From: Candidatus Omnitrophota bacterium
GTDB taxonomy: Bacteria; Omnitrophota; Gorgyraeia; Zapsychrales; Zapsychraceae
Length of the DNA stretch: 5,236 bases
Reading direction: 5' to 3'
NCBI GenBank assembly: GCA_016217585.1
Contig: JACRHQ010000029.1
Coordinates: forward strand, 1-5,236
Positions 4,945-5,236 of the stretch are shown piece after piece. The notes under the pieces are model-generated. The model was not told the DNA's origin and did not search any database. It saw only the letters and a list, made by a program, of their open reading frames with translations. The stretch's first letter is position 1. Each line of letters opens with the position of its first letter. The translations under genes and the position numbers were made by a program.

Positions 4945-5236
4945 ATGTTGTCTTTATACATCCACATCCCGTTTTGCCGGCGTAAATGTTTCTACTGTTC
5001 GTTTGTGGTCTCCGTGGGGCAGGATCACCGGATGGACGCGTATCTGGACTGTCTGTCCCAAGAGGCGGCTAATTATCAGGGGCGCCGTTTCGCCAGCGTG
5101 TATATCGGCGGGGGCACGCCCGCGTACCTTGGCGCGCCGCAGCTGCAGAGGTTGTTTGAGATCATCCGCCGCCATTTCACGGTAGAAGATGGTGCTGAAT
5201 ATACCGTTGAAGCCAACCCCGAAAGTCTCGATGAAG
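4945..5236 (+). CDS. hemW: Radical-SAM HemW-type protein (coproporphyrinogen oxidase-like), partial
   Basis: The frame from ATG 4945 stays open for 97 codons to the window edge; an in-frame TGA at 4939–4941 bounds it upstream. It begins MLSLYIHIPFCRRKCFYCSF, with the radical-SAM cysteines C11, C15 and C18 (CxxxCxxC) that would hold a [4Fe-4S] cluster. The SAM-contacting motif GGGTP is at 55–59, and YTVEANPESL at 86–95 is typical of the HemN/HemW group. After the third cysteine comes S-F instead of x-C, which favours HemW (a heme-binding chaperone or heme transferase) over the true oxygen-independent coproporphyrinogen oxidase HemN. The C-terminal half that would settle this is outside the window. 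No Shine-Dalgarno precedes the ATG, and the terminator hairpin ends 14 bases upstream. GTP-like or leaderless start signals were not evident. Confidence 0.9.
   Translation, partial: MLSLYIHIPFCRRKCFYCSFVVSVGQDHRMDAYLDCLSQEAANYQGRRFASVYIGGGTPAYLGAPQLQRLFEIIRRHFTVEDGAEYTVEANPESLDE

Noticed and set aside
4287..4967. Minus-strand ORF of 226 codons across the tatC end, the small gene and its terminator
   Set aside because: It crosses a strong terminator, a promoter and two plus-strand genes, and shows no domain.
4934..5185. Plus-strand ORF of 83 codons starting at 4934
   Set aside because: It is one frame off the true hemW frame, which carries the CxxxCxxC and GGGTP motifs.

Overview
The window looks like bacterial chromosome from an uncultivated or poorly sampled lineage. 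The protein sequences and the order mnmA–pgi–small anchored protein–tatA–tatC–hemW remind me of candidate phyla such as Omnitrophota. That is an impression from sequence style, not a demonstrated assignment. The housekeeping part (about 720 to 5236) is GC-rich. The first 700 bases are visibly AT-richer and carry mobile-element and repeat material, so the left end reads as an accessory patch joined to a core operon.

Left patch (1–709). The minus strand holds the first 22 codons of an ISL3-family transposase, cut by the window edge. Diverging from it is a small GIY-YIG nuclease-domain protein (111–485), possibly shortened at its 5' end by the insertion sequence. Next comes a dense cluster of palindromes: a short hairpin (553–580), then a fold-back element of about 105 bp (580–684) with long imperfect terminal inverted repeats and an inner hairpin.

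Junction. Where the fold-back element ends, a 13-codon ORF (672–713) encodes MPSFKVFVAMSGR. Eight of its residues, KVFVAMSG, repeat the start of the MnmA protein that follows, but in mostly different synonymous codons. Its TGA overlaps the annotated mnmA ATG. This is either a relic of a displaced or mis-assembled mnmA, or a translated leader. It is the most unusual thing in the window.

Core operon (710–4551). mnmA (tRNA 2-thiouridylase, three-cysteine type) is followed by a nested palindrome and then pgi (glucose-6-phosphate isomerase). pgi overlaps by one base an uncharacterised membrane-anchored protein of 148 aa. That gene leads into tatA and tatC, which overlap by 20 bp. No tatB is seen, so this looks like a minimal TatA–TatC twin-arginine export pair. 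The genes from pgi to tatC are probably one transcript.

Right end. A sigma-70-like promoter with an extended -10 (4571–4598) drives a well-expressed-looking 67-aa orphan protein (4659–4862). It is closed by a strong 12-bp terminator hairpin (4900–4931). Only 14 bases after the hairpin begins hemW (radical-SAM, coproporphyrinogen-oxidase-like), with no visible ribosome binding site, running off the right edge.
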